NCBI GenBank assembly: GCA_910589305.1
Contig: CAJUTV010000008.1
Location: 1-64,000 of the forward strand
Reading direction: 5' to 3'
DNA from: an uncultured Lachnospira sp.
GTDB taxonomy: Bacteria > Bacillota > Clostridia > Lachnospirales > Lachnospiraceae
Length of the DNA stretch: 64,000 nucleotides
Part shown: one piece after another, positions 35,359 to 43,759 of the stretch
Layout: each line of letters begins with the position of its first letter
How positions within the stretch are numbered: the first letter of the stretch is position 1
The notes under the pieces: model-generated
Told to the model about the DNA's origin: nothing
Database searches by the model: none
What the model saw: only the letters and a program-made list of their open reading frames with translations
Translations under genes and position numbers: made by a program

Positions 35359-35832
35359 TTAAATAAGATATTCTTCTTCTACATTTTTTAAATGGTTTAT
35401 TTGCCATAATCGTTCCTGTTTGACAGCATTGACATTATTGGGAAATAATAAATTTATTACTTTAATAGCATAATCAGAAGCTACCATTGCATGTTCCCGC
35501 ATATGTCCAGTAGCAACAGCTTGCCCTACCACTCTTAATGCTGTTTGGGTGATACTATCTTGACTATTTTTTGCTAACTGATGTATTTGAAATCCTGCTT
35601 GCCTTACATCATACATATGGGCATTTCCTTTTTGCCAACGTTCATTAACGGCATATCCTGTTTTTATAATGGAATTATCCATATCATTGTACTTAATAGT
35701 TGTTAATATATGTGTTGCTAATAAAAGCGCATATTTACATAATTTTATTTGAGAAGATTTCTCATATTTATCATCTAATATTTCGCGTAGGTCAATGTCA
35801 TCTAAAATTTTAATTTTGGTTTTAGTAGCCAT
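35359..35832 (-). CDS. Imm5-like putative immunity protein
   Basis: A 157-residue helical protein. The central sequence HQLAKNSQDSITQTALRVVGQAVATGHMREHAMVASDYAIKVI resembles the Imm5-like family (QAVATxHxxxHALxAxxYAxKA), predicted immunity proteins for polymorphic toxins. No toxin gene is adjacent, so it would be an orphan immunity protein. Recognition is from memory of the family pattern. It lies 25 bases after lexA and may be co-transcribed. Confidence 0.55.
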   Translation of the reverse strand: MATKTKIKILDDIDLREILDDKYEKSSQIKLCKYALLLATHILTTIKYNDMDNSIIKTGYAVNERWQKGNAHMYDVRQAGFQIHQLAKNSQDSITQTALRVVGQAVATGHMREHAMVASDYAIKVINLLFPNNVNAVKQERLWQINHLKNVEEEYLI

Positions 35833-35857
35833 ATAGCCCTCGCTTTCAACTTCTTAT

Positions 35858-36478
35858 TTAGTCTATATTTAATCGAACAAGTCCAATTACTTTGCCTAAT
35901 ATTTCACAATCTGAGACAATAATAGGTTCCATCGTATCATTCTCTGGCTGAAGTCGAATATGTCCGTCCTCTTTATAAAATCTCTTAACGGTTGCAGAAT
36001 CATCAACCAAAGCAACAATAATCTCTCCATTATGAGCAGAATTTTGTTTTGATACGATAATGTTATCACCATTAAAAATTCCTACATTAATCATACTGTC
36101 GCCTTTTACAGTGAGCATAAAAAGTTCTTGATTCGGCATATATTCAGCAGGAATAGGGAAGTAGCTCACAACATTTTCTACGGCTAAAAGCGGTTCACCT
36201 GCTGCAACTTTGCCAACAAGTGGAACATTGACTACTTCACGTCTGGTAAGATTAAAATTGTCATCTATAATTTCAATAGCTCTTGGCTTTGTTGGGTCTC
36301 TTCTAATGTATCCATTCTTTTCAAGTGTCTCTAAATGTGCATGAACTGAAGAGGTTGATTTTAAATTGACAGCTTCACATATATCTCTTACAGAAGGTGG
36401 ATAACCTTTATTTAAAATCTGTAGTTTGATATAGTCAAGAATCTCGGTTTGTTTTTTAGTTATTCTTCCATATGCCAT
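35858..36478 (-). CDS. lexA: SOS repressor LexA
   Basis: A 206-residue repressor. The N-terminal winged helix (MAYGRITKKQTEILDYIKLQILNKGYPPSVRDICEAVNLKSTSSVHAHLE) binds SOS boxes. The self-cleavage site is A93-G94 (VGKVAAGEP) and catalytic S128 lies in KGDSMINVGI, with lysine in TVKRFYKED. The upstream divergent region carries LexA boxes, so autoregulation is expected. Confidence 0.97.
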   Translation of the reverse strand: MAYGRITKKQTEILDYIKLQILNKGYPPSVRDICEAVNLKSTSSVHAHLETLEKNGYIRRDPTKPRAIEIIDDNFNLTRREVVNVPLVGKVAAGEPLLAVENVVSYFPIPAEYMPNQELFMLTVKGDSMINVGIFNGDNIIVSKQNSAHNGEIIVALVDDSATVKRFYKEDGHIRLQPENDTMEPIIVSDCEILGKVIGLVRLNID

Positions 36479-36512
36479 ATATGTTTTTCTCCTTTCTTAA
36501 TTGAATATATTA

Positions 36513-36540
36513 ATTCTAACACAATATATTAAAATTGCAA
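36513..36540 (-). promoter_or_regulatory. lexA promoter
   Basis: On the minus strand TTGCAA (36540-36535) and TAGAAT (36518-36513) are 16 bases apart, about 35 bases upstream of the lexA start. A near-consensus LexA box (36552-36563) lies just upstream. Confidence 0.6.
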
Positions 36541-36551
36541 ACACATTTTCC

Positions 36552-36635
36552 GAAAAAATGTTCTGAAAAATATTTAACAAATATTGACAAACAAACGTTC
36601 GCATATTATAATATCAAAATAAAGAACATTTGTTC
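36552..36635. promoter_or_regulatory. LexA (SOS) box cluster in the lexA / yneA divergent region
   Basis: Three sites fit GAAC-N4-GTTC: GAACATTTGTTC at 36624-36635 is perfect, AAACAAACGTTC at 36589-36600 matches 7 of 8, and GAAAAAATGTTC at 36552-36563 matches 7 of 8. The second overlaps the spacer of the plus-strand promoter TTGACA (36584-36589) - 17 - TATAAT (36607-36612), so LexA should block that promoter. Confidence 0.88.
36584..36612 (+). promoter_or_regulatory. Consensus promoter of the yneA-like gene
   Basis: TTGACA (36584-36589), 17-base spacer, TATAAT (36607-36612): a perfect consensus promoter 80 bases upstream of the LysM gene, covered by LexA boxes. Confidence 0.88.
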
Positions 36636-36691
36636 CGAAAAGATGTTTGTTTTAATGGTTATTTTAACAAAGGATATAGTGGAGGTGCATT

Positions 36692-37066
36692 ATGAATAAT
36701 CATCAAATAAAATTAGTTCCATTGATTCAACACACACCAAAAAGACGTGCAATCTATAAGCGATTTAAAAAATTGACTTTTAAAAAATTACTGGTTCCTT
36801 CCATTATATTTTTTGTTATCCTTTTATTTGTATGTATACTGGGATTATTTAACGCTAACGCTTCTGAAGATAAGACAAGTCAGCAAGTTAAAAAGCATTA
36901 TTCTTCTATTGTAATACAGCCAAAAGATAATTTATGGGGAATTGCAGAAAAATATGTTCAATATGAAAGCATCCCTTCTTATGTAGATAATGTTAAGAAA
37001 TTAAATAATATGAATGAAGATACAATATATGCAGGGAAGAGTATTATTGTTTATTATTATGAGTGA
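36692..37066 (+). CDS. yneA: YneA-like SOS cell-division inhibitor (LysM protein)
   Basis: A 124-residue protein: basic N-terminus, one transmembrane helix (about 36-54, VPSIIFFVILLFVCILGLF) and an external LysM domain (about 72-122, VIQPKDNLWGIAEKYV...YAGKSIIVYY). Size, topology, divergent location beside lexA and SOS-box promoter all match YneA, which delays septation after DNA damage. Sequence identity with YneA cannot be measured here, so the symbol is by analogy. Confidence 0.75.
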   Translation: MNNHQIKLVPLIQHTPKRRAIYKRFKKLTFKKLLVPSIIFFVILLFVCILGLFNANASEDKTSQQVKKHYSSIVIQPKDNLWGIAEKYVQYESIPSYVDNVKKLNNMNEDTIYAGKSIIVYYYE

Positions 37067-37212
37067 AACTATAAATTTAAAAGCAATACTAAAAGATATT
37101 TAGATATTTGAAGTTATGCAACGAATAGTTTACCTTTTGCACCCTAGTATTTATGGAATATTTTTCTACAGTGGAGTATGATTATCTAAAAAGTTTAAAG
37201 GAGATAAAGCAT

Positions 37213-37334
37213 ATGACATGTGGTGAAAAGATTACAATTATAAGAAAAGAGAAAAGTTTACATAAGAATAATTTGCAGAGCTGCTAGATGTATCAAGACA
37301 ATCTGTTTCAAAGTGGGAAAACAATTATTGCTAA
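37213..37334 (+). pseudogene. Frameshifted, truncated XRE regulator
   Basis: After an AGGAG site and ATG (37213) the frame reads MTCGEKITIIRKEKSLHK, then stops early. Continuing in another frame gives FAELLDVSRQSVSKWENNYC and a stop at 37332-37334. Together these form the start and helix-turn-helix of an XRE regulator, disrupted by a frameshift and cut off after the recognition helix. The rest of the 37067-37415 gap shows no gene. Confidence 0.8.
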
Positions 37335-37415
37335 AACTTGAACCAATGGAATAGCTGTGATAAAATTAGAGCAATAAAAACCATTATTTGAGATAAAACA
37401 AAAGGGAGAGCAACA

Positions 37416-38630
37416 TTGTCAACATTTTATGATTTTCATTTAAACAATAATATACTTTCAGGATTGGACAAACTTGGTTTGAAAAATCCAACATCAATAC
37501 AAGAAAAAACATTTTCAGCAATTCATAATAATAGAGATTTGATTGCTTGTTCGGCAACAGGTACGGGAAAGACAATGGCTTATTTGATTCCATTGCTAAA
37601 TATTCTTGTTAATAATCAAAGCGATACAAATCAAGAAGAGGACAAACATACAAATTTAAATATTAAAAAGGATACAATATATTTTCAAAATGCAGTGCAA
37701 GTTATTGTTTTAGTTCCTACACAGGAATTAGGAGCACAGGTAGCAGGAGAGATTCATAAACTTTGCGAATTATCGGATATTGCTATAAAAGCTTTATTGC
37801 TTATTGGTGATGGTAATATCAACCGTCAGATAGAAGCTATCAAACATAATAAACCTAATATTGTGGTCTGCACGCCGTCGAGATTAGCGAAATTGATTAA
37901 ATTAAAGAAAATTAAAGTTCATCAAGTGAAAACGCTTGTTTTAGATGAAGCAGACAGATTGATGGACAAGGCTTGTTATGAAGATATTTTGTTTATACGC
38001 AAATCGCTTATGAAAAGAACACAGGTTCTTTTATTTTCTGCAAGTATGACTAAGAAAACTATAAAATCAGCCAGCGCCATTACATATAAGCCGGTTATAC
38101 TTGATTTAATCAGTGAAAACAAAGAGTGTATTCCAAAAACAATCAAACATATTTATTTTATTATCGATAGACGCCAACGTATTGAAATGCTGCGCAAAAT
38201 TGTAAAGGCAAACGATGGCGGCAAAACATTGATTTTTATTAATACAAAATATGATTTGGAAGAGACCTTTCAAAAGCTTCAATATCATCATTATAATGTT
38301 GGCTCAATAGCGGGTAATCTTGATAATCATACGAAAAAGAAAGTGATTGAAGATTTTAAGTCAGGCAAGATTCAATATTTACTAGCAACAGATGTGGCAT
38401 CAAGAGGTTTGCAAATTGAACATATTTCAACTGTTATTAACTTGAATTTGCCAGAAGAGTCTATTGAATATCAACATCGAGCAGGAAGATGTGGCCGCAA
38501 TGGAAATGTTGGTTTATGTATATCAATTATTACAGAAAATGAATTGCCGAAAATTAAAAAATATCAAAAATTATTTCATATAAACTTTGTTCGGAAAAAA
38601 CTTTTTCAAGGGAAGATTGTAGGTAAATAA
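37416..38630 (+). CDS. DEAD-box RNA helicase
   Basis: A 404-residue ATP-dependent RNA helicase. It carries a Q motif (LGLKNPTSIQEKTF), Walker A (ATGTGKT), DEAD (LVLDEADRLMD), SAS-type motif III (FSASMT), and C-terminal DVASRGLQ and HRAGRCGR. It has only a short extension beyond the core. The likely start is TTG at 37416 with GGGAG ten bases upstream. Specific role (ribosome assembly, cold or RNA decay) cannot be told. Confidence 0.93.
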   Translation: MSTFYDFHLNNNILSGLDKLGLKNPTSIQEKTFSAIHNNRDLIACSATGTGKTMAYLIPLLNILVNNQSDTNQEEDKHTNLNIKKDTIYFQNAVQVIVLVPTQELGAQVAGEIHKLCELSDIAIKALLLIGDGNINRQIEAIKHNKPNIVVCTPSRLAKLIKLKKIKVHQVKTLVLDEADRLMDKACYEDILFIRKSLMKRTQVLLFSASMTKKTIKSASAITYKPVILDLISENKECIPKTIKHIYFIIDRRQRIEMLRKIVKANDGGKTLIFINTKYDLEETFQKLQYHHYNVGSIAGNLDNHTKKKVIEDFKSGKIQYLLATDVASRGLQIEHISTVINLNLPEESIEYQHRAGRCGRNGNVGLCISIITENELPKIKKYQKLFHINFVRKKLFQGKIVGK

Positions 38631-38665
38631 TATAATTAAAGCTATTGTTTTTAAATTTTTAGTAC

Positions 38666-38699
38666 ATAACTTCGCTAAACACGCATTTAGCGAAGTTAT
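38666..38699. other. loxP-shaped palindrome upstream of the tyrosine recombinase
   Basis: Two perfect 13-base arms, ATAACTTCGCTAA (38666-38678) and TTAGCGAAGTTAT (38687-38699), flank an 8-base spacer ACACGCAT. The 13-8-13 layout and the nine outer bases of each arm (ATAACTTCG) equal those of phage P1 loxP. It lies 108 bases before a XerS-like recombinase gene. No T-run follows on either strand directly, so it is a poor terminator, though that remains the simple alternative. Confidence 0.55.
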
Positions 38700-38807
38700 A
38701 AAAGAGTGTTTTACCGTACTATTACACCTTCATTTTTCGTTTATTTTTGAACTTTTATTATAAAATACTTATATTATTCTGTAATACACTACTATTTGGA
38801 GGTTTCT

Positions 38808-39866
38808 ATGGCTGATAAACGAACCAAAACTTATACTGAACAGCAAAATATAAAATATACAATGAAATTGCGTGAACTTATCAATATGTTGCCTAATTTT
38901 TGCGAGCAATACTTTAACAGTATGGAATATTCCAAACAGCCAAGAACAAAAATTGCCTATGCAATGGATATTAAGGGCTTTTTTGAGTATCTTATAGCGG
39001 ATATTGCTAAATTTGCCAATTATACAATCAAAGACTTTACACTTGAGGATATTGGACAACTATCTGGTTTAGACATTAATAATTATATGCGTTATGTAAA
39101 AGCTTATAATAAAGATGGCTCTATTGTAACCAATTCTGAACGAGCTGCAAAACGCAAATTGTGTTCACTGAGAAGTTTTTATTCATATTATTACCGATAT
39201 GAATTGATTTCTAAAAATCCTACACAGCAAGTAGATATGCCTAAGGTCCACGACCAAGCAATTGTAAGACTTGAAACGAATGAAGTGGCAGAATTTCTTG
39301 ACAATGTTGAATCTGGAAATAAACTTACTGCCAATCAGTTAAAACGTCATGAAAAATTAAAATGCCGTGATTTAGCACTACTCACCCTACTGCTAGGGAC
39401 AGGGATTCGTGTATCAGAGTGCGTTGGACTGGATATTGATAATGTAGATTTTGATAATGACCGTATTAAGGTTATTCGCAAAGGCGGTTCGGAAAGTTTT
39501 GTATATTTTAGCGATGAGGTTCACATGGCGCTTGCTGACTATATGCAAGAACGCAAATTGTTAAATCCTGAACCAGAACATAAAAATGCACTGTTTATAT
39601 CTGCAAAAAACAAACGGCTCTGTGTGCGTTCTGTAGAACTTTTAGTGAAAAAATATGCCCATACAGTCACTACAGTTAAACATATCACACCACATAAATT
39701 GAGAAGTACATACGGCACTAATTTATATCAAGAAACGAAAGATATTTATTTAGTTGCCGATGTTTTAGGACATAAAGATGTCAATACCACAAGAAAACAT
39801 TATGCAGAACTTGTTGATGAAAATAAGCGAAGGGCAAAAGATATTGTTCGGCTTAGAAAAGATTAA
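38808..39866 (+). CDS. XerS-like tyrosine recombinase
   Basis: A 352-residue site-specific recombinase. An N-terminal core-binding domain (about 15-150; LPNFCEQYFNSMEYSKQPRTKIAYAMDIKGFFEYL) is followed by the catalytic domain with R (GTGIRVSECVGL), K (IRKGGSES), H-x-x-R (ITPHKLRSTYGTNLY), H (LGHKDVNTTRKHY) and the nucleophilic Y in HYAEL. Size and N-terminal pattern resemble single-recombinase Xer proteins such as streptococcal XerS, whose target lies just upstream of the gene. The ATG at 38808 follows GGAGG. No mobile-element cargo surrounds it, favouring a housekeeping role. Confidence 0.85.
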   Translation: MADKRTKTYTEQQNIKYTMKLRELINMLPNFCEQYFNSMEYSKQPRTKIAYAMDIKGFFEYLIADIAKFANYTIKDFTLEDIGQLSGLDINNYMRYVKAYNKDGSIVTNSERAAKRKLCSLRSFYSYYYRYELISKNPTQQVDMPKVHDQAIVRLETNEVAEFLDNVESGNKLTANQLKRHEKLKCRDLALLTLLLGTGIRVSECVGLDIDNVDFDNDRIKVIRKGGSESFVYFSDEVHMALADYMQERKLLNPEPEHKNALFISAKNKRLCVRSVELLVKKYAHTVTTVKHITPHKLRSTYGTNLYQETKDIYLVADVLGHKDVNTTRKHYAELVDENKRRAKDIVRLRKD

Positions 39867-39885
39867 TTATTTTGTTTTTTTAGTA

Positions 39886-39972
39886 AAAAAGGCTGTTGTA
39901 ATAAGAAAATACACACAAATTATCTATTATAAATAGTAATCTTGTTCTGTTTTTCTTATACAACAGTCTTTT
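39886..39972. terminator. Bidirectional terminator between recombinase and putP
   Basis: AAAAAGGCTGTTGTAATAAG (from 39886) pairs with CTTATACAACAGTCTTTT (39955-39972) around a ~45-base loop. A-runs and T-runs flank it so that it serves both convergent genes. The arms resemble those at 27303-27385. Confidence 0.8.
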
Positions 39973-39998
39973 AAAAAATATATTTTAACTTTATAGAT

Positions 39999-41519
39999 TT
40001 ATGCGTTCTTTAACTTATCAAATTTATCAAGCACTTCCTTTTCAGGCTGCTTTGTAAGTAAACTTACAACAATATTAATGACAATAGCAACAATAAAAGA
40101 AGGAAGCAGCTCATAAATAGCAAATACAGGTGCTATTCCTGAAATAACGTATTTCCATAAGAAAATCATAACACCGCCTGAAATCATACCTGCTATTGCC
40201 CCATATTTATTTGCTCTTCGCCAAAATAGAGATAACAACACTACTGGACCAAATGTTGCACCAAAACCTGCCCACGCAAAAGATACAATACCAAATACAG
40301 AACTGTTTGGATTGCTAGCTAATACTACTGCTATAATAGATATAACAACTACGGTTATTCTTGCTACAATCAATGACATTTTTTCAGTCATTTTAACACC
40401 AAAACATTCCTTCATTAAATTTTGAGAAATGCTTGAAGCCGCTGCTAATAATTGAGAATCGGCAGTTGACATAGTTGCTGCAAGGATTCCTGCAAGAATA
40501 ACACCTGCTGTAATCGCTGCAAAAGGTCCATATGTACTTAAAAGATGTGCTATCTTTACAATAATTGTTTCTGAATTAGAACCTGCCAATGTTTCAACAG
40601 CACCCACTTTTGACATTGCAAGACCAACAATACCAATAAATACAGCGACAGCTAAGGATATAACAACCCAAACGCTTGCTACTCTTCTGGATAATTTCAA
40701 TTTATTTTTATCTTCAATAGCCATAAAACGAAGAAGGATATGAGGCATACCAAAATAGCCAAGTCCCCAAGCTAACATAGAAAAAACAGATAAACCGCCA
40801 TAAGGAACAGAACTGTTTGTTGCAGGTGAATAGGTATTAAAAAAGTCCAGATATCCTGGCAAGCTCTTTGCATTATCAATGACAGCTCCCAATCCGCCAG
40901 CTATATTGACACCAAAAACAACAACGATTACCAAAGCAATAGACATAACAATACTTTGTATAAAATCGGTTGTACTTGCAGCAAGAAATCCGCCCAGAGC
41001 ACAGTAACATACAATAATTGCAGCACTGATAGCCATTGCTGTAAAATAATCAACATCAAATAGACTGGCAAATAATTTGCCGCAGGCTGCAAATCCTGAA
41101 GCTGTGTATGGAACAAAAAAGATAACTATCATCAAAGCAGATATACAAGTAATAGTCTTGCTTCCGCCAAAACGTTTAGAAAAGAAATCAGGCAATGTAA
41201 CAGCATTGTAACCATGTGAATATGTCCTGATTTTTTTAGCGACAATTAACCAGTTTACATAAGTACCAATGGCAAGACCGATAGCAGTCCATGCAGCGTC
41301 AGCAATTCCAGAAAGATAAGCAACACCAGGCAGTCCCATCAGAAGCCAACTGCTCATATCCGATGCTTCAGCGCTCATTGCTGTTACTAAAGGACCTAAC
41401 TTACGCCCTCCTAAATAAAAATCTTCTGTTGAGTTATTCTTTTTTGAAAAAAATACACCAACAATTACAACAAAAATTAAATATAATACTATCGCTAGTA
41501 AAATTAAAATCTGCGACAT
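39999..41519 (-). CDS. putP: Sodium/proline symporter PutP
   Basis: A 506-residue membrane transporter with about 13 helices. TEDFYLGGRKLGPLVTAMSAEASDMSSWLLMGLPG is the PutP-type SSS signature, including the S-E-A-S-D-M-S-S-W sodium/proline site region. The ATG at 41519 follows GGAGG. It imports proline with sodium, possibly for osmoprotection or fermentation. It is transcribed alone. Confidence 0.93.
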   Translation of the reverse strand: MSQILILLAIVLYLIFVVIVGVFFSKKNNSTEDFYLGGRKLGPLVTAMSAEASDMSSWLLMGLPGVAYLSGIADAAWTAIGLAIGTYVNWLIVAKKIRTYSHGYNAVTLPDFFSKRFGGSKTITCISALMIVIFFVPYTASGFAACGKLFASLFDVDYFTAMAISAAIIVCYCALGGFLAASTTDFIQSIVMSIALVIVVVFGVNIAGGLGAVIDNAKSLPGYLDFFNTYSPATNSSVPYGGLSVFSMLAWGLGYFGMPHILLRFMAIEDKNKLKLSRRVASVWVVISLAVAVFIGIVGLAMSKVGAVETLAGSNSETIIVKIAHLLSTYGPFAAITAGVILAGILAATMSTADSQLLAAASSISQNLMKECFGVKMTEKMSLIVARITVVVISIIAVVLASNPNSSVFGIVSFAWAGFGATFGPVVLLSLFWRRANKYGAIAGMISGGVMIFLWKYVISGIAPVFAIYELLPSFIVAIVINIVVSLLTKQPEKEVLDKFDKLKNA

Positions 41520-41632
41520 ATTTACCTCCACTCATTTATTCTTTTGCATATCATACATTAAAGCCTTATAAATCGTTATTGATTGTAAATGATATTTTAA
41601 AATTTTTTATTATCACAAAAGATTCCTATAAT

Positions 41633-42343
41633 TTATCTATCACTAGGGTCGTAGTAAGAACCTTTCGGTAATTTCGTAATCTCTTCTATTGTAAATCCTG
41701 GTATACTATTAACATCTTCACTGCGGTCAACAATTTCAACATCAATATTCACACCACAATTTTCATATATCCATTTGGCATCGGCAGCTCTTACATAAAT
41801 GGAGCCTCTGCGCGCCTCTTCTGAACCAATTTTATTATAGGATTCATAGTCTAAGTTATTTTTATCTCGCGTCCAATACGGAGCAGAATGTATAACAGCA
41901 CCATCTTCTAAGATGGTTGCATAATGTCCAAATGAATATTTATCGAGTGCATACCATGATTGTTTACTTGAAATTTTTGTTAATGAAACTTCCACTTTAG
42001 GGTTGATAGCACAATACATTGCCTTAAAAAAAGTATATTCTTGACTGTTATTTTTTTTATAAATAAATAAAATATTGATTTGTTTATTTATAACAATCTT
42101 ATACCCTAAATTATCGGGGATTGTAGACTCTGTCTTTGTTGAGTCTTGTGTTATTGTTTCATGCTGTGAGTTATTGGTCTCATTTTCTGGTGGTATTTCA
42201 CTTTCAATTGTTCTTAAACTTATAAGCGCAAAAACCACAGCTACTAAGAAGAAAATTAATATTACAAAATATAACTTTGCATTTCCTCCTAGTAGCCATT
42301 TTTTAAAGTTAACTCGCTTGATTTTTTTATACTTCCATTCCAT
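41633..42343 (-). CDS. L,D-transpeptidase (YkuD)-like protein lacking the catalytic cysteine
   Basis: A 236-residue membrane-anchored protein: one N-terminal helix (about 24-45), an S/T/N/E-rich linker, then a YkuD-like domain (about 80-220). Conserved landmarks are the histidine H152 (VIHSAPYW), YNKIGSEEA and DAKWIYENCG. However, the S-x-G-C-x-R active-site motif reads RRGSIYV: cysteine is serine (S181, codon TCC) and arginine is tyrosine. The upstream TPxG segment is also lost. It is therefore probably catalytically inactive, perhaps a peptidoglycan-binding or regulatory paralogue. Confidence 0.75.
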   Translation of the reverse strand: MEWKYKKIKRVNFKKWLLGGNAKLYFVILIFFLVAVVFALISLRTIESEIPPENETNNSQHETITQDSTKTESTIPDNLGYKIVINKQINILFIYKKNNSQEYTFFKAMYCAINPKVEVSLTKISSKQSWYALDKYSFGHYATILEDGAVIHSAPYWTRDKNNLDYESYNKIGSEEARRGSIYVRAADAKWIYENCGVNIDVEIVDRSEDVNSIPGFTIEEITKLPKGSYYDPSDR

Positions 42344-42380
42344 AACGTTATATAAAAAAAACCTTTCCTAATTAGCCTCT

Positions 42381-43013
42381 TTATTTCTTAAAATTCTGTT
42401 CCTTGAGTTCGATATACTTTATAATTAATTCAATACTTCCATCAATACCTAATTCACCGCTATCGATACATAAATCGTAACCTTTTGCTTCGCCCCATTT
42501 TTTACTAGAGTAATAATTATAATAACTTGCTCTTCTCTTGTCTGTTTTTTGAATTAAATCAGCCGCTTTAGAATCACTCAATTCATAAAGCTTCTTTATA
42601 CGCTCAATTCTTCTATCCAGACTAGCTTTAATCCAGACACTGACTGCAAAAGGATTATCTTCTAAAGCATAATCGGCACATCTGCCAACAATAATACAAG
42701 ATTCTTGTTCTGCCAGTTTTTTGATTGTATCAAACTGTGCTAAAAAAACCTTATGATTGATTGGCATATCTACATATGAATTGGAATACCCCAATGAATA
42801 TGTATCCATCACGAGAGAATAAAGAAAACTATTTGTAGGCTTTTCATCTTGTGAAGCAAATAATTCTTCACATAAACCACTCTGTTTAGCAGCTAATTCC
42901 AATAATTCTTTATCATAACATTTAATCCCAAGTTTTTTAGCCAATTTGCTGCCAATCTCATGACCACCACTACCAAATTCTCTGCCAATTGTTATAACAG
43001 TTCTACTATCCAT
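42381..43013 (-). CDS. Cytidylate kinase-like family protein
   Basis: A 210-residue P-loop protein (TIGREFGSGGHEIGSKLAKKLG) of the cytidylate-kinase-like family; also IIVGRCADYAL, DRRIERI and RRASYYNYYSSKKWG. The true substrate of this family is not established; it is distinct from Cmk. The ATG at 43013 has AGGAGG upstream. Confidence 0.85.
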   Translation of the reverse strand: MDSRTVITIGREFGSGGHEIGSKLAKKLGIKCYDKELLELAAKQSGLCEELFASQDEKPTNSFLYSLVMDTYSLGYSNSYVDMPINHKVFLAQFDTIKKLAEQESCIIVGRCADYALEDNPFAVSVWIKASLDRRIERIKKLYELSDSKAADLIQKTDKRRASYYNYYSSKKWGEAKGYDLCIDSGELGIDGSIELIIKYIELKEQNFKK

Positions 43014-43151
43014 AGCGTTCACCTCCTGAAGTTCATAATAGTATGCTTTATTTATTATACAATATAATACGAAAAAAATCCATAAAAAAACAAAAATTTG
43101 ATTACAAACAAAAATTGTTTACAAGTAAAAATATACAAATCCATTTTATTT

Positions 43152-43700
43152 TTAACTATCCTCATAATGTTCAACATGTAATAAACTATCCATTAAATAG
43201 TCTTTTATATCTTTTGCACAATCATTGGAAACAACATGATATTCGCGCGGTGTAACACATGCAACACGCAATTCACAGTATCCTTTTGTAGAAAGTTTAT
43301 AATTTTTTGTCCATTGAACATTTTGAATGGTCTGTTCTACTTCTTTAGACGGTTTATTCCTTGTGATAATAATAAACGAAATATAGGAATATAGGTGATG
43401 TTTAACAGGATTTTTGCCATCTCCCCGAACAAAATGAGGTTCAATTTCATGGATTGCAAAATCCATAAGAGATTGAAAATCCTGCATATCTAAATTATCA
43501 CGATTAATAAAAAATAAATGCTCAAACGATTTTGCTTCCCATAATTTTAAGGATTCGCCTGCACAATCATATTTATTGTTATGATTATAACAATAGGCAT
43601 AAATTACAAATTTTTTATCTTTAAACCAATAATTATGATAGATATCAAATTTATCGGATATATTGTTAAGAATAATATCAATAAACTCTTTTCTTCTCAT
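43152..43700 (-). CDS. Protein of unknown function
   Basis: A 182-residue cytosolic protein rich in H, Y, D and N, without recognised motifs: N-terminal MRRKEFIDIILNNISDKFDIYHNYWF, central LFFINRDNLDMQDFQSLMDFAIHEIEPHFVRGDGKNPVKHHLYSYISFIIITRNK, C-terminal DCAKDIKDYLMDSLLHVEHYEDS. It probably forms an alpha/beta domain. It lies on its own between rluD-like and cytidylate-kinase-like genes. I do not recognise a function. Confidence 0.7.
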   Translation of the reverse strand: MRRKEFIDIILNNISDKFDIYHNYWFKDKKFVIYAYCYNHNNKYDCAGESLKLWEAKSFEHLFFINRDNLDMQDFQSLMDFAIHEIEPHFVRGDGKNPVKHHLYSYISFIIITRNKPSKEVEQTIQNVQWTKNYKLSTKGYCELRVACVTPREYHVVSNDCAKDIKDYLMDSLLHVEHYEDS

Positions 43701-43759
43701 GACATCCTTCTTTATTTTTACAAATATAAATTTATATGATTATTCAACGAATAATTTTA

